Shown one piece after another: positions 38,482 to 54,489 of a stretch of 64,000 nucleotides of DNA. Positions within the stretch are counted from its first letter, which is position 1. Every line of letters starts with the position of its first letter. Source of the stretch: Salinicola lusitanus (GTDB taxonomy: Bacteria > Pseudomonadota > Gammaproteobacteria > Pseudomonadales > Halomonadaceae); contig NZ_PZJM01000001.1 in the NCBI RefSeq assembly GCF_003206045.1, forward strand, positions 248,807 to 312,806, written 5' to 3'. The notes beneath the pieces were generated by a model. It made no database searches and had not been told where the DNA came from. It was given only the letters and a program-made list of their open reading frames with translations. A program made the translations under genes and the position numbers.

Positions 38482-39231
38482 TCAACCTGCTGACTGACAA
38501 ATCGCTTTGAAATCGTCGACCTTGAGCGAAGCTCCGCCGATCAGGCCGCCGTCGATATCTTCCTGGGCGAGCAACTCCCGTGCGTTGCTCGCGTTCATGC
38601 TACCGCCATACAGCAGGCGTAGCGCATCGGCCAACGCCGAGTCGAAGCTCGCCTGATAGCCGCGAATCGCGGCCATCATCTGCTGGGCTTGCTCCGGCGT
38701 GGCCGTGCGCCCGGTACCGATCGCCCAGACCGGCTCGTAGGCAATCGTCATCATTCGACGCTGCCCGGGCTCGAGCCGGGCCATGACATGACCGACCTGA
38801 CGCAGCACGACATCCTCGGACTGGCCGGCGTCGCGCTCCTCGAGGGTCTCTCCCACACAGAGAATCGGCTTGAGCCCCACGGTGAGCGCAGCGATGACCC
38901 GCTCGTAAACCTGTTCGTCACTCTCGTGATAGAGCTGGCGACGCTCGGAGTGGCCGGCCAGCACATACTCGACGCCGAACTCGGCGAGCATTTCGCCACT
39001 CACCTCGCCGGTGCGGGCCCCGGAGGGCAGCGGGTTCAGCGTCTGGGCGCCCAGCGCGAGAGGCGTGCCCGCAAAAGCGCTGCGCGCAGCATCGAGATAG
39101 GGAAACGGGGGATGGATCACCACATCGACCGGCGACGACAACTCAATCCCGGCAAACGTTCGACCGAACGTCTCGATCAATTCTGCCGAGCCGTTCATCT
39201 TCCAGTTACCTGCGATCAGCGGCTTGCGCAT
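38482..39231 (-). CDS. tpiA: triosephosphate isomerase
   Basis: A 249-residue TIM-barrel triosephosphate isomerase interconverting DHAP and glyceraldehyde-3-phosphate. Catalytic Lys11 is in AGNWKMNG, the electrophilic His in LAGHSERRQ, the base Glu in AYEPVWAIGTG, and the phosphate loop in LLYGGSMN. The start at 39231 follows GGAGGTAGC; the longer reading frame upstream lacks family similarity. Placed between glmM and secG as in Pseudomonas. Confidence 0.97.
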   Translation of the reverse strand: MRKPLIAGNWKMNGSAELIETFGRTFAGIELSSPVDVVIHPPFPYLDAARSAFAGTPLALGAQTLNPLPSGARTGEVSGEMLAEFGVEYVLAGHSERRQLYHESDEQVYERVIAALTVGLKPILCVGETLEERDAGQSEDVVLRQVGHVMARLEPGQRRMMTIAYEPVWAIGTGRTATPEQAQQMMAAIRGYQASFDSALADALRLLYGGSMNASNARELLAQEDIDGGLIGGASLKVDDFKAICQSAG

Positions 39232-39310
39232 GCTACCTCCCATCGGTGGAGCGACATGGTATAAGAGCCTTGACAACAAGACAACAATTGCTGTCGGCGA
39301 TCCGATCAGC

Positions 39311-40696
39311 TCAGGCGATCAAGGTTTCGACACTATCGGCGATCCGCCGCGCCAGCGCCTGGACATCGAATCTCGGTCGGCCTTCGACCATGACCCTGAT
39401 CAGCGGTTCGGTACCCGAGGGCCGCAGCAGAACCCGACCACCGCCGCCCAGCTCCTCTTCCACCGACGCGACGCTTCGACACAACGCCTGGCTCTCCAAT
39501 AGCGCCCGGGCATCGGAACCCGGGGGCAGGCGAACGTTGACCAGGGCCTGCGGCGCCTTCTCGAACCCTTCGAGCAACTGGTCCAGAGGCACCCCCTCTC
39601 GCACCATGACCGCCAGCACCTGCAGCGCGGAGACGATGCCATCGCCGGTGGTCTGCACGTTGCGACAGACGATATGTCCCGAGGCCTCCCCGCCCAGCAG
39701 CCAGTCGTTGGCCAGCAGCCGCTCGACGACGTAGCGGTCTCCCACCTTGGCCCGCTCGAAAGGGATCCCCTGCTTCTCGAACGCCGCGGCCAGCCCGAAG
39801 TTGGTCATCAGCGTGCCCACGACCCCGCCATTGAGCTTGCCTCGCGCGTGGAGGTCCCGCGCGATGATGTAGAGGATCTCGTCGCCGTCCACCGCCTCGC
39901 CCCGACGGTCGATCATCAGTACGCGATCGCCGTCGCCATCGAACGCGATGCCCAGGTCGGCCTGACACGACAGGACAGCCTCGCGCAAACGCTCGGTGTG
40001 GGTCGACCCCACGTCGCGGTTGATATTGAGGCCATCCGGCTCCCCGCCGATCACGCTGACATCGGCGCCGAGCTCCCGAAAGACATTGGGCGCGATATGG
40101 TAGGTCGCGCCATGCGCGCAATCCAGGACGATCCTCAGGCCATGCAGCTCGAGGCGATTGTGGACCGTTGACTTGCAGAACTCGATGTAGCGCCCGGCGG
40201 CGTCGCCGATTCGCACCGCCTTGCCGAGCTGGTTCGGCGCCATGGTCTCCAGCGGCTTCTCGAGTTCATCCTCGATCTCCGCCTCGACCTCGTCGGCCAG
40301 CTTCAGCCCTTCCGCCGAGAAGAACTTGATGCCGTTGTCCTGGTAGGGATTGTGCGAAGCCGAGATCACGATACCAGCGTCGGCACGAAAGGTTCGGGTC
40401 AGGTAGGCGATACCCGGGGTCGGCATCGGTCCCAGCAGGGAGACGTCGGCCCCTGCGGCCGATAGCCCCGCCTCCAGCGCAGATTCGAACATGTAACCCG
40501 AGATGCGAGTGTCCTTGCCGATGATCACCTTGGGTCGCGGCGACTGGGAGGATCGCTGCCGGGTCTGATGAGAGGATAGCTTGCGAGACAGCACGCGCCC
40601 CATCGCCCACCCCAGCTTGAGCATGAAGTCAGCGGTGATCGGATACTCGCCGACGGTGCCGCGAATACCGTCGGTACCAAAATAACGTCTACTCAT
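39311..40696 (-). CDS. glmM: phosphoglucosamine mutase
   Basis: A 461-residue phosphoglucosamine mutase that converts glucosamine-6-phosphate to glucosamine-1-phosphate for peptidoglycan and LPS. The phospho-serine loop is [12 protein letters not shown], the metal loop DGDGDR, the sugar loop GEASGH and the phosphate site [12 protein letters not shown]. It is about 14 residues longer than E. coli GlmM (445) because of an insertion [15 protein letters not shown] near residues 39-53, between the first helix and the first strand. Its start overlaps the folP end by 8 bp. Confidence 0.96.
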   Translation of the reverse strand: MSRRYFGTDGIRGTVGEYPITADFMLKLGWAMGRVLSRKLSSHQTRQRSSQSPRPKVIIGKDTRISGYMFESALEAGLSAAGADVSLLGPMPTPGIAYLTRTFRADAGIVISASHNPYQDNGIKFFSAEGLKLADEVEAEIEDELEKPLETMAPNQLGKAVRIGDAAGRYIEFCKSTVHNRLELHGLRIVLDCAHGATYHIAPNVFRELGADVSVIGGEPDGLNINRDVGSTHTERLREAVLSCQADLGIAFDGDGDRVLMIDRRGEAVDGDEILYIIARDLHARGKLNGGVVGTLMTNFGLAAAFEKQGIPFERAKVGDRYVVERLLANDWLLGGEASGHIVCRNVQTTGDGIVSALQVLAVMVREGVPLDQLLEGFEKAPQALVNVRLPPGSDARALLESQALCRSVASVEEELGGGGRVLLRPSGTEPLIRVMVEGRPRFDVQALARRIADSVETLIA

Positions 40697-41558
40697 GATC
40701 GCTCCGTTCCTGAAGCACGGCCCAGGCCATGTCGATCGCGTCGACCGTGGCTGCCACATCGTGCACTCTGACTATTCTAGCGCCACGCTCGACCGCCATC
40801 ACGCTCAACGCGAGACCTCCAGGCAGGCGCTGATCGACAGGCCGGCCCAGCGCCTGGCCGATCATGCTCTTTCGCGACATCCCGACCAGCAGCGGCAGAT
40901 CGAGCGCTTCGAGCGCACTCAGACGATTGAGCAGTCGAAGATTGTGTTCCAGCGTCTTGGCAAAGCCGAAACCCGGGTCGATCAGCAGTCGCTCCCTCGG
41001 AATACCTGCCTGCGCGCAGGCGGTGACGCGCTGGCGCAGGAACTCGACCACCGCCATCTCGATCGGCTCGGCGTAGTACGGCGCCTGCTGCATCGTCCCC
41101 GGCTCTCCGCGCATGTGCATGAGACAGACGGGCAACTCGGTGCCCGCCGCCGCCGCCAACGCCCCGGGTCGCGTCAGCGAGCGCACGTCGTTGAGCATCC
41201 CCGCCCCGGCCGCAGCGGCTTCGCGAATCAGTTCCGGCGTGCTGGTGTCGACCGAGACCAGCGCACCGAACTCCCGCACCAGCGTCTCGACCACCGGCAG
41301 CACTCGATCACGCTCCTCCTCCAGCGACACCGGTTCGGCGCCGGGGCGCGTCGATTCCCCGCCCACATCGATGATGTCGGCCCCCTCCCGCAGCAGCCGT
41401 TCGGCGTGACGGCGCGCGTCGTCCAGCTCGCGGTGCCGGTTGCCATCGGAGAAGGAGTCGGGCGTCACGTTCAGAATGCCCATGACGCGCGGACGCGAAA
41501 GATCGAGATCGTGATGGCCGCAGCGCAATCGGACACCGATGGAGGAAGAGTCAGTCAT
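40689..41558 (-). CDS. folP: dihydropteroate synthase
   Basis: A 289-residue dihydropteroate synthase joining p-aminobenzoate to dihydropterin pyrophosphate in folate synthesis; sulfonamide target. Family segments: [46 protein letters not shown]-like [27 protein letters not shown] and the C-terminal [13 protein letters not shown]. It lies between ftsH and glmM in the conserved ftsH-folP-glmM order. Confidence 0.97.
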   Translation of the reverse strand: MTDSSSIGVRLRCGHHDLDLSRPRVMGILNVTPDSFSDGNRHRELDDARRHAERLLREGADIIDVGGESTRPGAEPVSLEEERDRVLPVVETLVREFGALVSVDTSTPELIREAAAAGAGMLNDVRSLTRPGALAAAAGTELPVCLMHMRGEPGTMQQAPYYAEPIEMAVVEFLRQRVTACAQAGIPRERLLIDPGFGFAKTLEHNLRLLNRLSALEALDLPLLVGMSRKSMIGQALGRPVDQRLPGGLALSVMAVERGARIVRVHDVAATVDAIDMAWAVLQERSDHE

Positions 41559-41708
41559 GGAAGGTCGTCGCTGGCAAAAGCGCCCACTCTAGGTAGGCCG
41601 GTACGGTTTCGCAACCGTCTCACAACGCAGCAGGGCGCCATATCTGACGCCCTGCTGGTTGATGCCGAGTCGTTCGAACCCGGATTGGCTGTGGACCGCC
41701 GGATCACC

Positions 41709-43676
<1,968 letters not shown>

Positions 43677-43766
43677 GACACCACCCTCGTAGTACGAATC
43701 TTGCTGCCTGCGCTTGCCGTGGTCTGACACTACACCAGATGGGGGCGTTCAACCACGCTTGCAAGC

Positions 43767-44432
43767 CTAGCCATGAAATCCCTGCGCCAGCAGGTAGACT
43801 TCTCGGGACCGGGCCCGGGACGCCTCCGGCTTGCGCGTGACCACCTTGCGGAAGCTGCCGCGCAGCTCCCGCAGGTAGTCGTCGAATCCTTCGCCCTGAA
43901 ACACCTTGGCCAGAAAATGACCGCCGGGTGCCAAGGTCTGCCGCGCCAGATCGAGCGCCAGCTCGACCAGATACATCGCCTGGGGCTGGTCTATCGCCGC
44001 CATGCCGCTCATGTTCGGGGCCATGTCGGACAACACCAGGTCGACGGAGCGATCCCCCAGCGCAGCCAGAATCGCCTCCAGCACCGACTCTTCGGTGAAA
44101 TCGCCCTGGATGAAGTCGACGCCGGCCAACGCATCCATCTCAAGGATGTCCGACGCAATCACCACCCCATCGCTACCGACCTTCTCGGCGGCGACCTGAC
44201 TCCAGCCTCCCGGGGCGGCCCCCAGGTCGATCACCGACATCCCGGACCGGAGTAACTTGTCACGCTCGTCGAGTTCCAGCAACTTATAGCTTGCACGCGA
44301 ACGATAACCATCCTTCCAGGACTGCTGGACGTAGCGATCGTCGAAATGCTCTTTCAGCCAGCCTGCGCTGCTCTTGCTCTGGCGCGTCGAGGAACCGGCA
44401 TTGTCGGGACTGGGCCTGGAGGAGCGCGCCAC
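43767..44432 (-). CDS. rlmE: 23S rRNA 2'-O-ribose U2552 methyltransferase
   Basis: A 221-residue RlmE (FtsJ/RrmJ), a Rossmann SAM methyltransferase that modifies U2552 in the 50S A-loop. The SAM motif is [15 protein letters not shown], catalytic acids and Lys lie in [12 protein letters not shown] and [13 protein letters not shown]. The first 30 residues are a Ser/Arg-rich extension. Starts at GTG with AGGTGA a short distance upstream. Divergent from yhbY and followed by ftsH as in E. coli. Confidence 0.96.
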   Translation of the reverse strand: MARSSRPSPDNAGSSTRQSKSSAGWLKEHFDDRYVQQSWKDGYRSRASYKLLELDERDKLLRSGMSVIDLGAAPGGWSQVAAEKVGSDGVVIASDILEMDALAGVDFIQGDFTEESVLEAILAALGDRSVDLVLSDMAPNMSGMAAIDQPQAMYLVELALDLARQTLAPGGHFLAKVFQGEGFDDYLRELRGSFRKVVTRKPEASRARSREVYLLAQGFHG

Positions 44433-44664
44433 TGGAGATCACCTGAAGAAAGCTCGAAGAAAGGGTGGAGATGCGGACTGAAGATCGGACGTGGGAGAGC
44501 GAGGTGTCGACAGGGGATCACCATCACCGCTCCAGGGACCACACACCAACGACATCTTTCCCGCGGCGACCGAAACCCGTACCATGTCGCGTTTCGACAG
44601 TGCGGTGGTGAGACCGATTGCAGCACCGCTGTAAAATATCGCGAAGTCCAACGGTCAGACTACC

Positions 44665-44991
44665 ATGAGCCTATCATCCGCACAAAAGAAAGCCTTCCGC
44701 AGCATCGGCCATCATCTGCAGCCGATCGTCACGGTGAGTGAAAACGGCTTGAGCGAGGGCGCTCAGCAGGAGCTCGAACGCGCCCTGCGCGATCACGAAC
44801 TGATCAAGGTCAAACTGGCGATTCCCGAACGGGAAGAGCGCCAGGCCATGGTCGAAGAGCTGATCGAGCTCTCCGGCGCGGAGCTGGTGCAGTCGCTGGG
44901 CAAGACGGCACTACTCTACCGCCACAACCCGAAAGCCAACCCCAAGCTCTCCAACGTGCAACGCGCCGAGGAGCATCACGGGCGGCACTGA
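44665..44991 (+). CDS. yhbY: ribosome assembly RNA-binding protein YhbY
   Basis: A 108-residue CRM-domain (KH-like) RNA-binding protein associated with pre-50S particles. The conserved start LSSAQKKAFRSIGHHLQPIVTVSENGLSEG and the GxxG-like region ELIKVKLAIPEREERQAM are present, with ELSGAELVQSLGKTALLYR near the end. It is divergent from rlmE across 232 bp that must contain both promoters, and convergent with greA. Confidence 0.95.
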   Translation: MSLSSAQKKAFRSIGHHLQPIVTVSENGLSEGAQQELERALRDHELIKVKLAIPEREERQAMVEELIELSGAELVQSLGKTALLYRHNPKANPKLSNVQRAEEHHGRH

Positions 44992-44999
44992 GCACGAAG

Positions 45000-45041
45000 G
45001 CCGCGAGCCGCGAGCCGCGAGCCGCGAGCCGCGAGCCGCGA
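45000..45041. repeat. six tandem copies of GCCGCGA
   Basis: A 7-bp unit is repeated six times without error directly after the yhbY stop and before the shared terminator. The unit resembles part of the terminator arm (CCGCGAC). Not coding on either strand as far as I can see; probably formed by slippage. Confidence 0.95.
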
Positions 45042-45066
45042 AAATCAGAATGCTCCAGAATGAAAA

Positions 45067-45091
45067 GAAGCCGCGACAGTGTCGCGGCTTC
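45067..45091. terminator. bidirectional terminator between yhbY and greA
   Basis: GAAGCCGCGAC-AGT-GTCGCGGCTTC is a perfect 11-bp stem with a three-base loop. It is followed by TTTCGCTTT on the plus strand and TTTTCATTC on the minus strand, so it can end both convergent transcripts. Confidence 0.88.
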
Positions 45092-45134
45092 TTTCGCTTT
45101 CAACGCCGCTTGACCGACGCGCAACTGCGCGCGA

Positions 45135-45603
45135 TCAAATATGCTCGACGCCGGATATCTCGTACTCCACGTCCCCACCCGGCGTACGCACGTTGACCAC
45201 GTCGCCTTCGCTCTTGCCGATCAGCGCACGGGCGATCGGCGAGGTCACCGAGATCTTGCCGGCCTTGATGTCCGCCTCATCCTCGCCGACGATCCGGTAG
45301 CGCACCTCGTCGTCGGTCTCGAGATTGAGCAGTTCGACCGTCACGCCGAAGATCACCTTGCCGTTCTTCGGCATCTTGGTCACGTCGATGACCTGCGCCG
45401 CCGACAGCTTGCCCTCGATCTCCTGGATCCGCCCCTCGATGAAGCCCTGCTGCTCGCGGGCGGCGTGATACTCGGCGTTCTCCTTGAGGTCGCCGTGCTC
45501 GCGGGCGACCGCAATGTCGTTGATGACTCGCGGGCGCTCTACGCCTTTCAACAGCTCCAGCTCCTGACGCAAGGCCTGCTCGCCGTGGACGGTCATCGGG
45601 ACT

Positions 45604-45611
<8 letters not shown>
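45135..45611 (-). CDS. greA: transcription elongation factor GreA
   Basis: A 158-residue GreA that rescues backtracked RNA polymerase by stimulating transcript cleavage. The N-terminal coiled coil ([44 protein letters not shown]) includes the acidic tip residues, and the C-terminal domain ends in [23 protein letters not shown]. Its ATG lies 8 bp inside the end of carB, so translation is probably coupled, as in the carA-carB-greA order of Pseudomonas. Confidence 0.97.
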
Positions 45612-48837
<3,226 letters not shown>

Positions 48838-48936
48838 GCGCTAACACTCGTCGAAAATGGTGGTGTCGGCGGCTGGCGCCGACCCAAGAAGACTGAATTC
48901 CAAACGGCCGAGGCCGTGCTGCGTTTCGCTGACGGC

Positions 48937-50121
48937 TTATACCGCGTCCCGCTGGCGGGCCTGCATCATCGTCACGAAGCGATCGAACAGCGGCGAGACG
49001 TCCTGCGGCCCCGGGCTCGCCTCAGGGTGCCCCTGGAAGCTGAACGCCGGCCGGTCGGTCAGCTCGATGCCCTGCAGGGTGCCATCGAACAGCGAGCGAT
49101 GAATCGCGCGCACGTTGCCGGGCAGGCTGGTCTCGTCCACCGCGAAGCCGTGGTTCTGGCTGGTGATCATCACCTGCCCGCTGTCGAGATCCTGAACCGG
49201 GTGGTTGGCGCCGTGGTGGCCATGGTTCATCTTCACCGTTCTGGCGCCGGCGGCCAGCGCCAGCAGCTGGTGACCCAGGCAGATGCCGAAGACCGGGACA
49301 TCCGTCTCGAGCACCTCACGGATCGCACTGATGGCGTAGTCGCAGGGCTCGGGATCGCCCGGCCCGTTGGCCAGGAACACGCCGTCCGGGTTCATCGCCA
49401 GCACCTCGCTGGCCGGCGTCTGCGCCGGCACCACGGTCAGGCGGCAGCCACGGGAGGCGAGCATGCGCAGGATGTTGCGTTTGACGCCGTAGTCGTAGGC
49501 CACCACGTGGTACGGGCGCGGGTCCTGGGCGCCCTCCGAGGGCCGCTCGCCCCGGGCGGTGTCGGCGTAGCCCTGGCCCAGCGTCCACTCGCCCTCGGTC
49601 CACTCGTGGATCGACTCGCAGGAGACTTCCCTGGCCAGGTCCATGCCCTTGAGACCCGGGAAGGCCTGGGCTTCCGCCAGCGCCCGCTCGACGGCATCAT
49701 CGCCCCGGGCTGCGTCGCCGGCCAGGATGGCGCCGTTCAGCGACCCTTTGCTGCGCAGGATGCGCGTCAGGCGACGCGTGTCGATATCGGCGATGCCGAT
49801 GACGTTCTGCGAAGCCAGATATTCGGAGAGCGTGGCCGTGCTGCGAAAATTGCTGGCGATCAGCGGCAGGTCCCGAATGACCAGGCCGGCGGCGCAGATT
49901 CGATGCGACTCGACGTCCTCGACGTTGACGCCGGTATTACCGATGTGGGGGTAGGTCAGGGTCACGATCTGGCGGGTATAGGAGGGGTCGGTGAGAATTT
50001 CCTGATAACCGGTCATGGCGGTATTGAAGACCACCTCCCCGCTGGTCTGCCCATCGGCTCCGATCGCGACGCCGTGAAATACACTGCCGTCTTCGAGAGC
50101 CAGTATCGCGGGTCTGTTCAA
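48937..50121 (-). CDS. carA: carbamoyl-phosphate synthase small subunit
   Basis: A 394-residue glutaminase subunit. The N-terminal domain starts [38 protein letters not shown]; the class I glutamine amidotransferase domain has nucleophilic Cys in [15 protein letters not shown] and the His-Glu pair in [13 protein letters not shown]. Translation begins at TTG with AGGAGG eight bases before it, which fixes this start. Preceded at 94 bp by a strong hairpin that either ends dapB or acts in the carA leader. Confidence 0.97.
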   Translation of the reverse strand: MNRPAILALEDGSVFHGVAIGADGQTSGEVVFNTAMTGYQEILTDPSYTRQIVTLTYPHIGNTGVNVEDVESHRICAAGLVIRDLPLIASNFRSTATLSEYLASQNVIGIADIDTRRLTRILRSKGSLNGAILAGDAARGDDAVERALAEAQAFPGLKGMDLAREVSCESIHEWTEGEWTLGQGYADTARGERPSEGAQDPRPYHVVAYDYGVKRNILRMLASRGCRLTVVPAQTPASEVLAMNPDGVFLANGPGDPEPCDYAISAIREVLETDVPVFGICLGHQLLALAAGARTVKMNHGHHGANHPVQDLDSGQVMITSQNHGFAVDETSLPGNVRAIHRSLFDGTLQGIELTDRPAFSFQGHPEASPGPQDVSPLFDRFVTMMQARQRDAV

Positions 50122-50214
50122 GGCAACATCCTCCTTAACTGGTCATCAACAAATTGCGTCGAGGTGTAGCATCACGCCCCTTCATGCACTGACCGGCAGC
50201 CGCCGCAAGGTCGT

Positions 50215-50256
50215 AAAAAAGCGGGACGAAATCCGGAAAACCGGTTTCATCCCGCT
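50215..50256 (-). terminator. strong terminator between dapB and carA
   Basis: On the minus strand AGCGGGATGAAACCGG-TTTT-CCGGATTTCGTCCCGCT forms a stem of about 16 pairs with few mismatches, followed directly by six T residues. It lies 176 bp after the dapB stop and 94 bp before the carA start. It most simply ends dapB, but its closeness to carA also permits an attenuator role. Confidence 0.88.
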
Positions 50257-50432
50257 CATTGTCCTGTTGCTGCATCATCTGCGGCGAATCTCTACTGCCT
50301 GCGGCGCTGGCCCGGCCAAATTGGCGAAATGATACCGGAAAGCGGCGACCGGCTCCAGTACCGATCGCGATTCGATCCCATGACACGCCACCCGGTGTCC
50401 CGCCGCCGTCGAACATCCGCTCCGACCGAGCG

Positions 50433-51416
<984 letters not shown>

Positions 51417-51448
51417 CTAATCCATCAGCCCCACAGCCGGATCTCGCC

Positions 51449-52606
51449 GTGACTCAGCCACGTTCCCTCTTCGCCGGATACGCCGCGAGGCTCGTTCGTC
51501 TCGCCGTCATCACCCTCGCCCTCGGCGGCACCGCCAGCGCCTGGGCCGACCCGATCACGGTGACCGATATCGCCGGCCGTCAGGTGACCCTCGAGGCGCC
51601 GGTGCAGCGCGTCATCCTCGGCGAGGGGCGCCAGATCTATCTGCTCGCCGCGCTCGAGCCCGACAACCCGTTCGCCCACGTGGTGGGCTGGCGCCACGAC
51701 CTCGCCGAGGCCGACCCGGACAACTACGCCGCCTACGCCGCCAAGTTTCCCGAGATGAAGCAGATCCCCACCTTCGGCGGCTTCAAGGATGGCACCTTCG
51801 ACGTCGAGCAGGCCGCCAGTCTGCACCCGGACGTGGTGCTGATGAACCTGGAGGCCAAGGCCGCCACCGAAGACGCCGGCTACGACACCAAGCTGGCCGC
51901 GCTGGGCATTCCGATCGTCTACGTCGATTTCCGCGAGAAGCCGCTCGAGCACACCATCCCCTCGATGCGTCTGATGGGGCGTCTGCTCGGCGACACCCAG
52001 CGCGCCGAGGCTTTCATCGACTTCTCCCAGGCGCAGCTGGCCCGGGTCACCGACAAGATCGCCGCCGCCGACCCGGCGCGACCCAAGGTGTTCATCGATC
52101 GCGCCGGCGGCTACTCCGACGACTGCTGCATGAGCTTCGGCCCCGGCAACTTCGGCGAATACGTCGAACTCGCCGGCGGCCACAACATCGCCGACGGCAT
52201 CATCCCCGCCACCTTCGGCACCCTCAACCCGGAGCAGATCATCGCCGCCAACCCCGATCAGGTGGTGGTCACCGGCGGCAACTGGGGCGCCTACGTCCCT
52301 GGCGGCAACTGGGTCGGCGTGGGCCCGGGGGCTGACATGCAGCAGGCCCGGGCCAAGCTCGAGCAACTGACCCACCGCACCGCCATGACCGGTATCGAGG
52401 CGGTGAAGAGCGGTCAGGTCCACGCCATCTGGCACCAGTTCTACAACAGCCCCTACTACTTCGTGGCGGTGCAGCAGCTGGCCAAGTGGTTCCACCCGGA
52501 GCTGTTCGCCGATCTGGACCCCGAGGCCACCCTGCGCGAGCTGCATCAGCGCTTCCTGCCGGTGGACTATGCCCCCGGCTACTGGGTATCCCTGCATGAC
52601 GACTGA
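51449..52606 (+). CDS. iron-siderophore type ABC transporter substrate-binding protein
   Basis: A 385-residue periplasmic binding protein of the Fe3+-siderophore/heme (FecB/BtuF) class. Signal peptide RLVRLAVITLALGGTASAWA, then PITVTDIAGRQVTLEAPVQRVI, the usual start of these proteins, and a two-lobe fold with LHPDVVLMN and NPEQIIAANPDQVVVTGG. A CC pair in SDDCCMSFGPGNFGE is unusual. Translation starts at GTG and its end overlaps the permease ATG by 11 bp. Ligand could be a ferric siderophore or another metal chelate. Confidence 0.87.
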   Translation: MTQPRSLFAGYAARLVRLAVITLALGGTASAWADPITVTDIAGRQVTLEAPVQRVILGEGRQIYLLAALEPDNPFAHVVGWRHDLAEADPDNYAAYAAKFPEMKQIPTFGGFKDGTFDVEQAASLHPDVVLMNLEAKAATEDAGYDTKLAALGIPIVYVDFREKPLEHTIPSMRLMGRLLGDTQRAEAFIDFSQAQLARVTDKIAAADPARPKVFIDRAGGYSDDCCMSFGPGNFGEYVELAGGHNIADGIIPATFGTLNPEQIIAANPDQVVVTGGNWGAYVPGGNWVGVGPGADMQQARAKLEQLTHRTAMTGIEAVKSGQVHAIWHQFYNSPYYFVAVQQLAKWFHPELFADLDPEATLRELHQRFLPVDYAPGYWVSLHDD

Positions 52607-53699
52607 GAGTTCCCGCGTGGCCGCCGCGCCGTCGCGTGCGGCCGCCTTCGCCCCGGCCGCGGCCGATGATGCCAATCTCTATCGCCGGCTGGTGCTGCGG
52701 CGCCAACTGATCCTGGCCGCGCTGGCCCTGGCGCTGTTCGCCAGCCTGTGTATCGACCTTGCCCTGGGGCCGGCGCGTTTCGGCCTGGACCAGGTGATCG
52801 CGGCGCTCTTCACCCCCGGCTCGGTGGAGGATTCGCTGCGGGTGATCCTGTGGCAGATCCGCATGCCGGTGGCACTGATGGCGCTGGTGGTGGGCGCCAG
52901 CCTGTCGATCGCCGGCGCCCAGATGCAGACCATCCTCAGCAACCCGCTGGCCAGCCCTTTCACCCTCGGCATCTCCGCCGGGGCCAGCTTCGGCGCCGCG
53001 CTGGCGCTGGCCTTCGGGGTGACCCTGGTGCCGGCGCTGGTCGACTACGCGATCCCGCTCAACGCCTTCATCATGGCGATGCTGACCGCGCTGGCGATTC
53101 ACTTCCTGAGCATGCGCCGCGGGGTGACGATCGAGACCATCGTGCTGCTGGGCATCGCCATGGTCTTCATCTTCAACTCGCTGATGGCGCTGATTCAGTT
53201 CTTCGCCAGCCAGCAGGCGGTCTCCGCGGTGGTGTTCTGGACCATGGGCAGCCTGACCAAGGCGACCTGGCCCAAGCTCGGCATCGCCTTCGCCGTGCTT
53301 GCGGTGGTGGTGCCGCTGCTGGCCCGCCACGGCTGGGCGCTGACCGCCATGCGCCTGGGCGATGCCAAGGCCGAGAGCCTGGGCGTCAAGCCGCGGGCGC
53401 TGCGTCTGGAGGTGCTGATCATGGTCTCGCTGCTGGCCGCGATCGCCGTCTCCTTCGTCGGCACCATCGGCTTCGTCGGGCTGGTCGGGCCGCATATCGC
53501 GCGCCTGCTGCTGGGTGAGGATCAGCGCTTCTTCCTGCCCGGCTCGGCGTTGTGCGGGGCCCTGATGCTCTCGGTGGGCTCGGTGCTGTCGAAGGTGATC
53601 ATCCCCGGCACCATCATTCCGATCGGCATCATCACCTCGCTGGTGGGGATTCCGTTTTTCCTGTTCTTGATCCTCAACCACAAGAAGAACGCATGGTAA
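52596..53699 (+). CDS. FecCD-family ABC transporter permease
   Basis: A 367-residue inner-membrane permease of the FecCD/BtuC type with about ten helices. Hallmarks are LWQIRMPVALMALVVGASLSIAGAQMQTILSNPLASPFTLGISAGASFGA and the C-terminal TIGFVGLVGPHIARLLLGEDQR with G-region for ATPase contact. The N terminus has a 40-residue hydrophilic Ala-rich extension. Start overlaps the binding-protein gene end and its stop overlaps the ATPase start (ATGGTAA), so the three genes are translationally coupled. Confidence 0.93.
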   Translation: MTTESSRVAAAPSRAAAFAPAAADDANLYRRLVLRRQLILAALALALFASLCIDLALGPARFGLDQVIAALFTPGSVEDSLRVILWQIRMPVALMALVVGASLSIAGAQMQTILSNPLASPFTLGISAGASFGAALALAFGVTLVPALVDYAIPLNAFIMAMLTALAIHFLSMRRGVTIETIVLLGIAMVFIFNSLMALIQFFASQQAVSAVVFWTMGSLTKATWPKLGIAFAVLAVVVPLLARHGWALTAMRLGDAKAESLGVKPRALRLEVLIMVSLLAAIAVSFVGTIGFVGLVGPHIARLLLGEDQRFFLPGSALCGALMLSVGSVLSKVIIPGTIIPIGIITSLVGIPFFLFLILNHKKNAW

Positions 53700-54442
53700 C
53701 GCTGACGCTCGATCGCCTCTCGGCGCGCTACGGCCGCCGCCAGATCCTCACCGACATCTCCACGCCGCCGCTGCACGGTGGCCAGGTAGTGGCGCTGCTC
53801 GGCCCCAACGCGGCGGGCAAGTCGACCCTGTTCCGGCGCATCCTGGGGCTGCTCGAAGGGGAGGGTGAGGTACGCATCACTGGCACTCGCAGTGAGCGTC
53901 CGATCGCCTACATGCCCCAGGACAACGGCGCCACCGCGGTGCTGACGGTCTACGAAGCGGTGCTGCTGGCGCGCATGCAGGGGCGCCGCCTCAAGGTGGC
54001 GGATGCCGACCTCGGCGAGGTCGACAAGGCGCTGGCAGAGCTCGGCATCGACACCCTGGCCGGGCGTGACATCGGCAACCTGAGCGGTGGCCAGCGGCAG
54101 TTGGTGGGCGCGGCCCAGGCGCTGGTGCAGTCCCCCGACATCCTGCTGCTGGACGAGCCCACCTCGGCGCTCGACCTCCACCGCCAGATCAGCCTGCTCA
54201 GCATCCTGCGCCGACTGGCCCAGGAGCGGAACATGCTGATCATCGCCGCGCTCCACGATCTCGGCCACGCCCTGCGCTTCGCCGATCAGGCGCTGGTGAT
54301 CGAAAGCGGGCGACTGGTCGACTGCGGCCCCTGCGAACAGGTGGTGACACCGCAGATGCTGCGCCACACCTTCCAGGTCGAGGCGCGCATCGAGCCCTGC
54401 TCCCAGGGAAGGCCGCAGTTGATCGTCGAAGCCGCCATCTAG
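53693..54442 (+). CDS. iron-type ABC transporter ATP-binding protein
   Basis: A 249-residue ATPase subunit. Walker A is GPNAAGKST, the signature LSGGQRQLVGAAQALVQ, Walker B LLLDEPTSALDLH and the switch His in ALHDLGHALRFAD. Similar in length and sequence to FecE/FepC. It completes the importer formed with the two preceding genes; no TonB-dependent receptor or siderophore gene is within view. Confidence 0.93.
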   Translation: MVTLTLDRLSARYGRRQILTDISTPPLHGGQVVALLGPNAAGKSTLFRRILGLLEGEGEVRITGTRSERPIAYMPQDNGATAVLTVYEAVLLARMQGRRLKVADADLGEVDKALAELGIDTLAGRDIGNLSGGQRQLVGAAQALVQSPDILLLDEPTSALDLHRQISLLSILRRLAQERNMLIIAALHDLGHALRFADQALVIESGRLVDCGPCEQVVTPQMLRHTFQVEARIEPCSQGRPQLIVEAAI

Positions 54443-54489
54443 GTATTGCAACGGCAACGGCCTACCCTCGCCGACTTTTCGTGCGGAGC

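Noticed and set aside
52269-53681. Minus-strand 470-codon frame opposite the iron permease
   Set aside because: Highly Gln/His/Arg-rich antisense shadow of the FecCD-type permease gene.
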